64,000 nt of DNA, taken from assembly GCA_934169575.1 (NCBI GenBank), contig CAKPOA010000002.1, positions 1 through 64,000 of the forward strand, in the 5' to 3' direction. Positions 26,498-37,686 of this stretch are shown one piece after another. Under the pieces are notes generated by a model, which saw only the letters and a program-made list of their open reading frames with translations, was not told where the DNA came from and did not search any database. The first letter of the stretch is position 1; each line of letters starts with the position of its first letter. This stretch comes from an uncultured Clostridia bacterium. Its GTDB lineage: Bacteria > Bacillota > Clostridia > TANB77 > CAG-508. The position numbers and the translations under genes were made by a program.

Positions 26498-27634
26498 ATG
26501 GAAACTTTAAGATTAGGTTCTCATGGACCTATGGTTGAATTTTTGCAAAATATATTGCAAAAAATTAATTTATATAATGGAAAAATTGATGGTATTTTCG
26601 GTGATTCAACTAGAAATGCTGTTATTACTTTCCAAAAACAAAATAATTTAACTCCAGACGGAATTGTAGGTTTTAGAACTTGGAATGCATTAAAACCATA
26701 TATTAATGGAGGTCTTGGTTTTATTGTTCCAACCAATATTAGTTATAGTTATTCAATTATGAAAATTAATCTTGATTCTTTAAAATTACTTTATCCATTT
26801 TTAGAAATCAGATCTACTGGAAATAGTGTGCTTGGAAATGAAATTCCTGTTATAAAAATTGGTCGTGGCTCTAAAGAAGTTTTTTATTCAGCTTCAATAC
26901 ACGCAAATGAATGGATAACTTCTCCTTTACTTATGAAATTTATTGAAAATTATTGCTATGCTTTTTCTAATAACCTAAATATTTTCGGTTATAATGCTAG
27001 AAACATTTATAACTATTGCACAATTTACATTATGCCTATGATTAATCCAGATGGAGTAAATTTGGTTACTGGAGAAATTAGTTCAAATTCTTCTTTATAT
27101 ACCAATACAGAATTAATTGCCAATAATTATCCATCAATACCTTTTCCATCTGGTTGGAAAGCAAATATCAATGGTGTGGATTTAAATCTTCAATTTCCTG
27201 CTGGTTGGGAAAATGCACGTAGCATTAAATATTCTCAAGGATTTACCACCCCTGCACCACGTGACTTTGTAGGATATGGACCATTAACTGAACCTGAAGC
27301 TCTTGCTATATATAATTTTACTTTACTTCATAATTTTTCTTTAATTTTAGCTTATCATACTCAAGGTGAAATTATCTTTTGGCAATTTCAGGATTATAAT
27401 CCTCCAAATAGTTTTGCAATTGGTCGCCAATTCTCAAATGTTAGTGGCTATGCTTTAGAAGGAACTCCATATAATTCAAGTTTTGCAGGTTACAAAGATT
27501 GGTTTATCCAAAACTATAATAAACCAGGTTATACTATTGAGGCTGGTCTTGGTGATAATCCTCTTCCTATCTCTCAATTTGATAAAATCTATAATGATAA
27601 TATTGGTATACTAGTATTAGGGGCAATTTTATAA
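26498..27634 (+). CDS. peptidoglycan-binding M14 peptidase
   Basis: 378 residues. The N-terminal peptidoglycan-binding domain (about 3-68: [20 protein letters not shown] ... [13 protein letters not shown]) is joined to an M14 zinc carboxypeptidase. Zinc ligands are visible as His and Glu in SIHANEW and His in [10 protein letters not shown]; the catalytic Glu is in [13 protein letters not shown]. Such proteins (gamma-D-glutamyl-diamino acid endopeptidase type) cut peptide stems, often in spore or vegetative wall turnover. There is no signal peptide. Its last 58 bases and the following hairpin are duplicated at 31267-31335. Confidence 0.9.
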   Translation: METLRLGSHGPMVEFLQNILQKINLYNGKIDGIFGDSTRNAVITFQKQNNLTPDGIVGFRTWNALKPYINGGLGFIVPTNISYSYSIMKINLDSLKLLYPFLEIRSTGNSVLGNEIPVIKIGRGSKEVFYSASIHANEWITSPLLMKFIENYCYAFSNNLNIFGYNARNIYNYCTIYIMPMINPDGVNLVTGEISSNSSLYTNTELIANNYPSIPFPSGWKANINGVDLNLQFPAGWENARSIKYSQGFTTPAPRDFVGYGPLTEPEALAIYNFTLLHNFSLILAYHTQGEIIFWQFQDYNPPNSFAIGRQFSNVSGYALEGTPYNSSFAGYKDWFIQNYNKPGYTIEAGLGDNPLPISQFDKIYNDNIGILVLGAIL

Positions 27635-27645
27635 TTGCCCCTAAT
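27577..27645 (+). repeat. 69-bp direct repeat, left copy (3' end of the M14 gene plus hairpin)
   Basis: It covers the last 19 codons of the peptidase gene and the palindrome ATTAGGGGCAATT/AATTGCCCCTAAT (27616-27645). The right copy at 31267-31335 has only two differences in 69 bases. The two copies bracket the XRE/surface protein/sortase/toxin island. Confidence 0.9.
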
Positions 27646-27693
27646 CATTTCAAAATTTCTTATTTTATATCACTTTTTATAATATATTATTGT

Positions 27694-28053
27694 TTAATTA
27701 TTATTGCAATACTCTACTATATTTGAAATTAATTTAAAATCTCTATCTGAAAGATTATCCAAATTATTTGATATTTGATCTAAAAATATATTTTTTTTAT
27801 TTTCTATATATTGTTCTAAAAGTTTTGCTGGAGTAACATCTAAAGCATTTGATAAATCTATTAATGCCAGACATCCTGGTAAATACATCCCTTTTTCTAA
27901 ACCATAGATATAATTAGATGACAGATTACTTTTTTCTGCAAGCTGTTCTCTTGTATATCCTTTTTCTTTACGAATTTTTAATATATTATTTCCTAAACTC
28001 TCTGCAATTTTCTTTCTTCTTATTTCTACCTCATATTCCTCAAAATTATCCAT
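27694..28053 (-). CDS. XRE-family transcriptional regulator
   Basis: 119 residues from the ATG at 28051-28053, which has GGAGG 8 bases upstream; the frame extends five codons further without support. A cro/C1-type helix-turn-helix is at about 18-75 (REQLAEKSNLSSNYIYGLEK). The C-terminal 45 residues resemble a short dimer tail. It is divergent from the LPYTG surface protein, whose promoter it may control. Confidence 0.88.
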   Translation of the reverse strand: MDNFEEYEVEIRRKKIAESLGNNILKIRKEKGYTREQLAEKSNLSSNYIYGLEKGMYLPGCLALIDLSNALDVTPAKLLEQYIENKKNIFLDQISNNLDNLSDRDFKLISNIVEYCNNN

Positions 28054-28226
28054 TTGATCCACCTCCATATTATATTTTTATTTTATAAAAAATCTATTAA
28101 AAGTAAACAAAGATAACTGTTGATTTTTCTTATTATTCTGTTAGTTTTTTTCTTCTTTTTCTTGTATTTTTTATAACAATTCTAATATTTATTATTAGTT
28201 TTTTTATGTTTTTTATAAGAAAACTG

Positions 28227-28255
28227 TTGACAAAATTAAATAAAAATTATATAAC
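28227..28255 (+). promoter_or_regulatory. SigA promoter of the surface protein-sortase operon
   Basis: TTGACA (28227-28232) and TATAAC (28250-28255) with a 17-base spacer. The sequence AACTGTTGA overlaps the -35 box and occurs again near 28111-28120, closer to the XRE gene; these could be operator half-sites (inference). Confidence 0.65.
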
Positions 28256-28278
28256 TAATCTAGAAAGGGGGTGAACAA

Positions 28279-29472
28279 ATGACAAAATGTAAATATATTG
28301 TTGTAATATTTTTTATATCACTAATTTTATTTATTATTCCAAATATCTCAAATGCTACTGATATTGAAGTATCTAGAACTATATATTCTAATAATGGTAG
28401 TATGAAATTTACATTTTCTGGTTTAGAATTAGATACAACTCATGAATATCAATTCGGATTAACTAAATCAACTGGTGCAGATATTGATAAATGGTATGAT
28501 ATAACAGATTATACAGCCACATCTGCAATTGTAGATATACAAACTACAATAAAAGAATTAAGAGATACATGGAATTCTACTGATGTAGGATATATTACAA
28601 TAAAAGATAAAACTTCTGATACAATAATATTATCCAAACAAAGTGTTGATTTAAAATTGCCTTTATTTCATGTTGCAGATAGAATTGTATTGAAAAATGG
28701 TACACAATTTTCTGATTCCTCTTCCGAATGTATTTTTATTCCTTCTAGAAATGCAGACCATTCAACAGCATATTACCAATATGAAAAAATAACGGATGAA
28801 TCTTTTATATCCAAATATAAAAAAATAAAAGAACAAAATGGCAATTATTTAAATTTAGAAAATTTGATAACTTCTTCAATACCAACAACTGGTTGGAAAG
28901 CGTGGCATTATTTCAATGGTTATGGAACATTAGTTAACCATGCTGGCGAGGGATACCCAGAAGCAACAGTTTCTGTTCCTGACTCAGGATTATATTATAT
29001 GTGGATATACTTCTCTGGTGAAAATATAAAAAACATTTATGGATGTATTTTAGTCGATAATCTCCAACCAGACATTAGTTTAGATAGTGTATCATTACCT
29101 GCAACAGCAAAAGTTGAACTTGGTAAAACGCTTACACTAACACCAACATATAACCCAACAACTGCAACAAATAAAGTCCTTACATGGAGTTCAAGTGATG
29201 AAACAGTCGCAACTGTAGATAATTCAGGAAAAATAACTCCTAAAAAAATCGGTTCAACAATAATTACTATTGTATCTAAAGATGGAAATAAAAAAGCAAC
29301 TTGCACAGTTACAGTAACACAAGCTACAAATGGAAACAGTGAAGATAATACAACAGCAAATGGTAGTCTTCCATACACTGGATTAGGAATAGGAATTACC
29401 TTTTTTATAATTTTGATTTCTGCTGTTGGATTTATTTCATATTTTAAATATAATAAATTAAAAAATATTTAA
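28279..29472 (+). CDS. LPYTG-anchored surface protein with a BIG_2 domain
   Basis: 397 residues. Signal peptide at 1-27 (cut near SNATD), a unique beta-rich region (30-260) with no family I recognise, then a bacterial Ig-like BIG_2 domain (about 268-348: TLTLTPTYNPTTATNKVLTW and SSDETVATVDNSGKI). A sorting signal follows: LPYTG at 364-368, a hydrophobic helix and a short Lys-containing tail. It should be covalently linked to the wall by the sortase encoded 53 bases downstream. Ribosome binding site AAAGGGGGTGA. Confidence 0.9.
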   Translation: MTKCKYIVVIFFISLILFIIPNISNATDIEVSRTIYSNNGSMKFTFSGLELDTTHEYQFGLTKSTGADIDKWYDITDYTATSAIVDIQTTIKELRDTWNSTDVGYITIKDKTSDTIILSKQSVDLKLPLFHVADRIVLKNGTQFSDSSSECIFIPSRNADHSTAYYQYEKITDESFISKYKKIKEQNGNYLNLENLITSSIPTTGWKAWHYFNGYGTLVNHAGEGYPEATVSVPDSGLYYMWIYFSGENIKNIYGCILVDNLQPDISLDSVSLPATAKVELGKTLTLTPTYNPTTATNKVLTWSSSDETVATVDNSGKITPKKIGSTIITIVSKDGNKKATCTVTVTQATNGNSEDNTTANGSLPYTGLGIGITFFIILISAVGFISYFKYNKLKNI

Positions 29473-29524
29473 GTTACAAGAGGGTGTTTTTAATACATCC
29501 TCTATTATAAAAGGAGCAAATACC

Positions 29525-30235
29525 ATGCAATATAATTCAAAAAGTAAAGTAATTAAACTCCCTCTATATATAATATTGTTTATCATTTTTCTAATATTCA
29601 TTTGCATATTCAAATTCTACTCTTTAGCATTTTCAGAAGATAATACAAATTCTATAAAAATAGATGAAAACTCTAATATTATAACTATCCCTGAAAATGT
29701 TATAACAAACAATTCTCAAGAAACTATCATAGAAAATACAACAGAAAATGATATTTCTACTAATACAAATATAAATTCAAATACATCAAATAAAAAAACA
29801 GCTAAATATACTACAAAAAAAGGAGATACCTACGAAACAATTGGTATTTTAGAAATACCTAGTTTAGATATAAAATACCCTATTTTATCTGAAACAAATG
29901 ATAAATTATTAAAAATATCTTTGACAAAATATTGGGGTGGAAATCCACATGAAATTGGAAATCTATGTATTCTAGGTCATAACTATAAAAATGATGATAT
30001 TTTTTTTGGAAAGTTACTTGATATTAAAAATGGTGCAATTATTAAATTAACAGATGTGAATCAAAAAACTCTTAGCTATAAAGTTTATGATACATTTATT
30101 GTTGATCCAGATGATACTTCTTGTACAAGTCAACTAACAGATGGTCATATAGATATAACCTTAATTACATGTTATTATGAAAGCGGAAATTCACATGCTA
30201 CAAAAAGATTTGTAGTTAAAGCAAGAGCATCTTAA
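29525..30235 (+). CDS. sortase (class D-like)
   Basis: 236 residues. An N-terminal membrane anchor (about 14-36) is followed by a polar Asn/Thr-rich linker (40-100) and the sortase domain. The catalytic triad is visible: His in CILGHNYKND, Cys in LITCYYESG, Arg in KRFVVKAR. The anchor and active-site spacing fit class D or a related class; the exact class is uncertain. It is in an operon with the LPYTG protein and probably serves that single substrate. Confidence 0.9.
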   Translation: MQYNSKSKVIKLPLYIILFIIFLIFICIFKFYSLAFSEDNTNSIKIDENSNIITIPENVITNNSQETIIENTTENDISTNTNINSNTSNKKTAKYTTKKGDTYETIGILEIPSLDIKYPILSETNDKLLKISLTKYWGGNPHEIGNLCILGHNYKNDDIFFGKLLDIKNGAIIKLTDVNQKTLSYKVYDTFIVDPDDTSCTSQLTDGHIDITLITCYYESGNSHATKRFVVKARAS

Positions 30236-30239
30236 ATTA

Positions 30240-30300
30240 CTAATATTAGGGGCAATTTTATAATTGCCCCTAATCAAATCAAAATTTCTTATTTTATCTA
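30240..30300 (+). repeat. third copy of the palindrome, terminator of the sortase operon
   Basis: ATTAGGGGCAATT/AATTGCCCCTAAT again (30245-30274), identical to 27616-27645. The bases to the right (TCAAAATTTCTTATTTTAT) also match the sequence after the left copy, while the bases to the left (ACTAATATTAGG) match the right copy at 31267-31335, as if it were a mosaic of both. It follows the sortase stop codon. Confidence 0.8.
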
Positions 30301-30311
30301 AATTGCTAGTC

Positions 30312-30626
30312 TTAATTTAGATAATCTCGTTTTCCATAATATATATGAGAAACAAAAACAATATTATTTTCTTCATCTAAAGTATATAGAACAATATATT
30401 TCTTAACAACTATCCTTCTATATATTCTATTTAATTCATCAATCTTTTCAATTTTAGGATATATTTTGGGATTACTACTAAGATTTTTAATTTCACTTTC
30501 AATTTTTCTCATTAAATCTTTTGCAGCATTTTTGGCATATAATTCTTCTGATATATAAGTATATATTCTATCTAATTCTCTAAATGCCGTTGGGGTAATT
30601 ATTACTTTGTATTTTTTAGTATCCAT
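30312..30626 (-). CDS. RelE/ParE-type toxin
   Basis: 104 residues, full length for the family: VIITPTAFRELDRIYTYISE at the N-terminus, NPKIYPKIEKIDELNRIYRR in the middle, and the C-terminal VVKKYIVLYTLDEENN strand pattern. RelE members cut mRNA on the ribosome; ParE members poison gyrase. Which one applies is not decided by sequence alone. It overlaps the antitoxin gene by 11 bases. Confidence 0.88.
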   Translation of the reverse strand: MDTKKYKVIITPTAFRELDRIYTYISEELYAKNAAKDLMRKIESEIKNLSSNPKIYPKIEKIDELNRIYRRIVVKKYIVLYTLDEENNIVFVSHIYYGKRDYLN

Positions 30627-30852
30627 ACTTATGTCTCAGCTCCTTAAATGCAACTTCTGCATCAATTCCTTCTCCATTTTCAATTTCTTTTTCAGATTTC
30701 TTTAATTTATTTATTATTTCATTTTTTATTTTTTTCTCATTATATTCTTCCATACTCATATAAAAAACATTGTTATTTTTTTTACTTAATACTAGTTCAC
30801 CATATTGATTTATAGCTGTTTTTAGAGCTTGAATATTTGTTACTTGTTGCAT
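30616..30852 (-). CDS. Phd/YefM-type antitoxin
   Basis: 78 residues from the ATG at 30850-30852, with AGAGGTG upstream. The N-terminus (MQQVTNIQALKTAINQYGEL and VFYMSMEEYNE) fits the DNA-binding fold of Phd/YefM proteins, and the charged, helical C-terminus would wrap the toxin. It is translated first and overlaps the toxin gene. The pair probably helps keep the bracketed island in the chromosome. Confidence 0.82.
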   Translation of the reverse strand: MQQVTNIQALKTAINQYGELVLSKKNNNVFYMSMEEYNEKKIKNEIINKLKKSEKEIENGEGIDAEVAFKELRHKYGY

Positions 30853-31011
30853 ATCTAACACCTCTCTTTTATATTCTATTATTAGTATATCACAAAATTA
30901 CTATTTTTAAAATATATTTTTCAAAAATTTCTTATTTTATTTTGTATTTGCATCAGCACTTATTCCTCAATATATAGAATAATTATTACATATGAAAACA
31001 CATATTCTCTC

Positions 31012-31250
31012 CTATCTTGCTAGAACTAATAGCTTATCTAATACATTTTTGCTATTTGTTTCTCTAACATATTTTATAATTTTTTCAAAATCCAGTTTGC
31101 ATTGTTCGATGATATTATATAAAATTTCATTTGCATTCTCAACTTCAATATAAATATTATCCTTGTTCTCTAGTATATCTATAAATTGCAAATACCTATA
31201 ATTTTCATTTGTTATTTCAATTTTAGGTTTTGTTATATAAGTTCCTTTTT
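31012..31250 (-). pseudogene. 3' fragment of an unknown gene at the island edge
   Basis: An open frame of about 77 codons without a start codon reads GTYITKPKIEITNENYRYLQ and ends NSKNVLDKLLVLAR. It breaks off at an A-run immediately next to the right 69-bp repeat. The family is not recognised. Codon use looks like real coding sequence, so it is probably a gene cut by the event that made the repeat. Confidence 0.4.
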
Positions 31251-31266
31251 TTTGATTTTGTCAAAT

Positions 31267-31335
31267 ATTTGATAAAATCTATAATGATAATATTAGTATA
31301 CTAATATTAGGGGCAATTTTATAATTGCCCCTAAT
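31267..31335 (+). repeat. 69-bp direct repeat, right copy
   Basis: It matches 27577-27645 at 67 of 69 positions, including in-frame codons for FDKIYNDNI and the final LGAIL plus stop of the M14 peptidase, although no peptidase gene precedes it here. It ends in the same palindrome, which here also terminates the minus-strand gene at 31337. Confidence 0.9.
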
Positions 31336-31336
31336 A

Positions 31337-31576
31337 CTATTCATTTCCAACCTTATATTCTATATTTTCCATATGAGGGAAAATCTCCATAACACGTTTA
31401 AGTGTCAACATTGTTGATTTTGGATGTGGATTTTTATCTGAATTAGATAATAATTTTTGTGTATAACAATTTTTAGCTGTTCTAAACAACAAATATCTAT
31501 TATTAACATAAGTATAATAAATTTGATATCCATTTCTTAAATCTTCATACATCATTTCAAAAGTATAATTTTCCAT
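31337..31576 (-). CDS. small hypothetical protein
   Basis: 79 residues from the second ATG (31574-31576). A first ATG at 31588 directly abuts the GGAAAGGA site, so the exact start is uncertain. It is soluble and aromatic-rich (YEDLRNGYQIYYTYVNNRYL), and the C-terminal half has TLKRVMEIFPHMENIEY. The family is not recognised. It is the first gene outside the right repeat; it stands alone. Confidence 0.6.
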   Translation of the reverse strand: MENYTFEMMYEDLRNGYQIYYTYVNNRYLLFRTAKNCYTQKLLSNSDKNPHPKSTMLTLKRVMEIFPHMENIEYKVGNE

Positions 31577-31664
31577 TTTAAAATTCATTCCTTTCCAGTT
31601 TTACTTAAGTGGCATTTATAGGCATAAATCATTTATTCTAAATTAGATACATACCTATTATTTT

Positions 31665-35271
<3,607 letters not shown>

Positions 35272-35302
35272 AACATTTCCTCCATTTTTAAAATTCAATG
35301 TT

Positions 35303-35331
35303 ATTATATAAAAAATTTTAAAAATAATCAA
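35303..35331 (-). promoter_or_regulatory. SigA promoter of the sensor kinase
   Basis: On the minus strand TTGATT (35326-35331) and TATAAT (35303-35308) are 17 bases apart, 32 bases before the kinase start. Confidence 0.6.
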
Positions 35332-35346
35332 TATTTTTATGCAAAA

Positions 35347-35386
35347 TAAAAAGCATAGCAAAAATTTTTAATTTACCATGCTTTTA
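35347..35386 (-). terminator. terminator after the 16-residue peptide gene
   Basis: On the minus strand AAAAGCATGGTAAA pairs with TTTGCTATGCTTTT, followed by a T-run. It separates the peptide gene from the kinase promoter, so the peptide has its own short transcript. Confidence 0.6.
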
Positions 35387-35405
35387 ATAATTAATTATGT
35401 TTTAA

Positions 35406-35456
35406 TTAAAACCATTTACTTACCCATCTTGCTAATGCTTCTATCCAATCTCTCAT
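35406..35456 (-). CDS. 16-residue amphipathic peptide (MRDWIEALARWVSKWF)
   Basis: An ATG with AAGGTGGTG 6-8 bases upstream opens 16 codons and a stop, then a terminator. On a helical wheel Trp4, Ile5, Leu8, Trp11, Val12 and Trp15/Phe16 fall on one face, and Arg/Lys/Asp/Glu on the other. It has no export leader and no cysteine or double-glycine site, so it is not a classical AgrD or bacteriocin precursor. The adjacent membrane kinase suggests a signalling or leaderless toxin-like role; this is inference. Confidence 0.45.
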   Translation of the reverse strand: MRDWIEALARWVSKWF

Positions 35457-35544
35457 ATTTTTCACCACCTTTTTGATTTTCGTTCGTAAATCATTTTGTG
35501 ATATAAAAATATCATGAAAGTGGCTATTTTCCGTGGTTTTTTCT

Positions 35545-35612
35545 GACTAAAAAAATTGGCGAAAAAAGAAAAAAAATAGCAAATCACAAAACTGATTTTT
35601 TTCACCAATTTG
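35545..35612. repeat. hairpin in the region upstream of the peptide gene
   Basis: AAATTGGCGAAAAAA and TTTTTTCACCAATTT form a 15-bp stem with one G-T pair around a loop of about 30 bases. It lies about 100 bases before the peptide start. It may be a regulator-binding or RNA structure. The remainder of 35457-35930 is A/T-rich and shows nothing else I can interpret. Confidence 0.4.
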
Positions 35613-35934
35613 AAATTTACTATTTTATTTTTCTGATTTTATTTTTTACTATTTTTTATTATTTAAATTTTAACTTTAAGCAACTTTTTAACTATCATTA
35701 CATTACCTCTGTTTCAATATTTTTCAATATATATTAATTTTTGTAATCTCTTTGCTCAAAAATGCAAAGCATTTTATTATTAGTATTTTTATATTTAGTT
35801 ATATTCTTAAACTTTTCTTCAATAGGTATTGGTTTTCATATAAGCTTGTATCTTAAAACTGTAAACGAAAAAATTTCTATAAAAAAATTGCCTTGAACTT
35901 ATTTCTAAATTCAAAGCATTTTCTATATGATTTT

Positions 35935-36077
35935 TTAGTCTTTTATACTCCAATGTTCACATCTTAGCGTACATTCTCTTTCTATAATACCTTTTGATTT
36001 TAATTTTTCCAAATTCCATTTAACAGTATAGGGTATATTGTAACTACTGCTATATTATTTGCAATTTTTGTTTCCAT
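35935..36077 (-). pseudogene. frameshifted winged-helix end of an AlbA_2-type regulator
   Basis: From an ATG at 36075-36077 one frame reads METKIANNIAVVTIY and a second frame continues TVKWNLEKLKSKGIIERE and ends HWSIKD. Joined, they form the C-terminal winged helix of regulators of the same class as the fragment at 16426, in which this helix-turn-helix is followed by a GSxxxGHW-type ending. The rest of the gene is gone. Confidence 0.45.
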
Positions 36078-36111
36078 TTTCTATCCTTTCTCTAAATTGT
36101 AATTTCTTGTT

Positions 36112-36510
36112 TTATGATTTATTTTTATTTACATACCTATAAATAAGTAAATATATTAGAATTATGCTAGAAACTCCTATTGAAATAAAACCTATATTGT
36201 CTAAATTATATCCATTCTCTCTAATATATTTTTCTAATTCTCCTAAATTAAACATTCCCTCTGTAATATATAATGTTTCTGTCTTTCCTAAAGAATGATA
36301 TATGGTTAATTTTCCTGAGTGCCACCCTTGACCTAATATAATTTTAGTAACATCATCCGTATTTTCTATTTCTCCATTTAATGATTTACTAACTAAATCT
36401 TTATTTTTTGAATTCACATTTATTGCAATACCTTCCTTACTAAAAAGAGAAAATGCAAATACAATTACTAATACTGAAACTATTATCAATATACAATTTA
36501 TTTTTTTCAT
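36112..36510 (-). CDS. hypothetical membrane protein
   Basis: 132 residues from the ATG at 36508-36510, with GGAGGTTAGG upstream. A helix at 4-22 and another at about 103-125 flank an external domain of 80 residues containing GQGWHSGKLTIYHSLGKTET. I do not recognise the family. It lies among decayed genes upstream of the peptide and kinase. Directly upstream (36538-36705) there is an open frame of about 55 codons without any start codon, which may be the remains of another small membrane protein. Confidence 0.6.
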   Translation of the reverse strand: MKKINCILIIVSVLVIVFAFSLFSKEGIAINVNSKNKDLVSKSLNGEIENTDDVTKIILGQGWHSGKLTIYHSLGKTETLYITEGMFNLGELEKYIRENGYNLDNIGFISIGVSSIILIYLLIYRYVNKNKS

Positions 36511-36528
36511 TATTTGCCTAACCTCCAA

Positions 36529-36958
36529 ATTACTATTTTTTAATTAATTACTAATTTTTTCTTCACTATTTCATTATAACCAACAAGATTATATTCTTTA
36601 TCTTTATTTTTTTCGTCTAACAGTATTTGTGTATAGAAAACTGATATTGAGAAAACACTTATATATACTATAGCTCTTAAACTTTTAATAAAAAGTGTCT
36701 TTTTTTATTATATTTATATTTTAAAACATGTTGTTTTTATTGTCAATATGATTTCTTCCATATAAAAAAACACCTCTAAAATCTGTTAATATTATACTAC
36801 AATATTAACTATTTGGGAAGTATTTGTATCAAATAAATTGAGGAAGAACCATTTTTCTATTGACAATAACACTAATTAACCTTAAACACAAAATTTCAAT
36901 TGACAATTAATAAAAAAATAGCTTTGAATTTATTCTCTCATAAACTCAAAGCGAAATA
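36529..36958. other. A/T-rich gap with only weak coding traces
   Basis: On the minus strand a start-less frame (36538-36705) reads FIKSLRAIVYISVFSISVFY and ends KLVIN; about 60 bases further upstream an AGAGGTG site leads a 15-codon frame (MEEIILTIKTTCFKI). Neither is convincing as a gene. I see no RNA gene, repeat or clear promoter here. Confidence 0.3.
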
Positions 36959-37213
36959 TTAACAATAAAATTTTACATTTCCAGCATGAATTTTCTTCCA
37001 CAGTTCAATAATTTGAAAAAAATGCAAAGAAATATCTTCACAGATAATATTCAATTCTCGTTTAGGAATTTTCCCTTTATTATGACAAACCACGCATCCA
37101 CCAGATTGAGTTAACCATACTTTTGTTGCATTAGCGGTTGGAATCCCTTTTGAAATGTGAACATGTACAGGTTCATCATTTTCATTTGTCCAAAAATAAA
37201 TTTTGTATCCGTT
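36959..37213 (-). pseudogene. DUF4160-like protein inactivated near its start
   Basis: The frame reads NGYKIYFWTNENDEPVHVHI, then TKVWLTQSGGCVV and ends IIELWKKIHAGNVKFYC. The EPVHVHISKG core and IELWKKIH end fit DUF4160-type proteins, which usually sit in two-gene toxin-antitoxin-like pairs. A TAA stop (37214-37216) two codons before NGYK removes the start; a single-base change from AAA would explain it. It directly follows the small gene at 37228, its likely former partner. Confidence 0.5.
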
Positions 37214-37227
37214 TTAATTCAAAAATA

Positions 37228-37503
37228 CTAGGCAATTTTTAAACCTCCTAAACGTGCATATTTAAAAAAGAAAGCTGATCCATTTTTTATAATTTTCATA
37301 AAATTCTCTTTTTCGTCTTCAGAATAATTTCCATCTTCTAATATAATATTATAACTTGGTAATTCTACAGAAAAAGTATCAAATCCTTTTTCTGTTGCTC
37401 TCTCAAAAGTGACACAAATAAATTCTTCTTCATTTTGTTTTTTTCCTATATCTGAAAACACTCCAATTGTTCCATCTGGATATTTTGCAAATTCATGTGT
37501 CAT
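37228..37503 (-). CDS. small hypothetical protein, partner of the DUF4160-like relic
   Basis: 91 residues, soluble, with a beta-rich N-terminal half (MTHEFAKYPDGTIGVFSD) and ICVTFERATEKGFDTFSVEL. Its end GGLKIA lies 11 bases before the relic. The family is not recognised with certainty; the arrangement resembles DUF2442/DUF4160-like pairs. GAGAGTGATGAG precedes the ATG. Confidence 0.6.
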   Translation of the reverse strand: MTHEFAKYPDGTIGVFSDIGKKQNEEEFICVTFERATEKGFDTFSVELPSYNIILEDGNYSEDEKENFMKIIKNGSAFFFKYARLGGLKIA

Positions 37504-37657
37504 ATCTCATCACTCTCCTTATTTTTTAATAATTGGCTTTTTATTATATTTCTAAAAATATTTTATCATATGTTTTAGTGTACGTCAATAGCTTTTTTTA
37601 GTCAGGGAAATTTATAATTTTCCCCATATTCTCATTTTTCATTTATTTTTCCACTAA

Positions 37658-37686
37658 AAAAAACTACGGTGTATCCGTAGTTTTTA
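37658..37686 (-). terminator. terminator of the S10-spc operon
   Basis: The stem AAAAACTACGG/CCGTAGTTTTT has a 5-base loop (37658-37685). The secY stop codon lies at its edge, followed by T-runs on the minus strand. Confidence 0.75.

Noticed and set aside
36538..36705. A small membrane protein gene upstream of the 132-residue membrane protein
   Set aside because: The frame has no ATG, GTG or TTG with a ribosome binding site; kept only as a weak trace.
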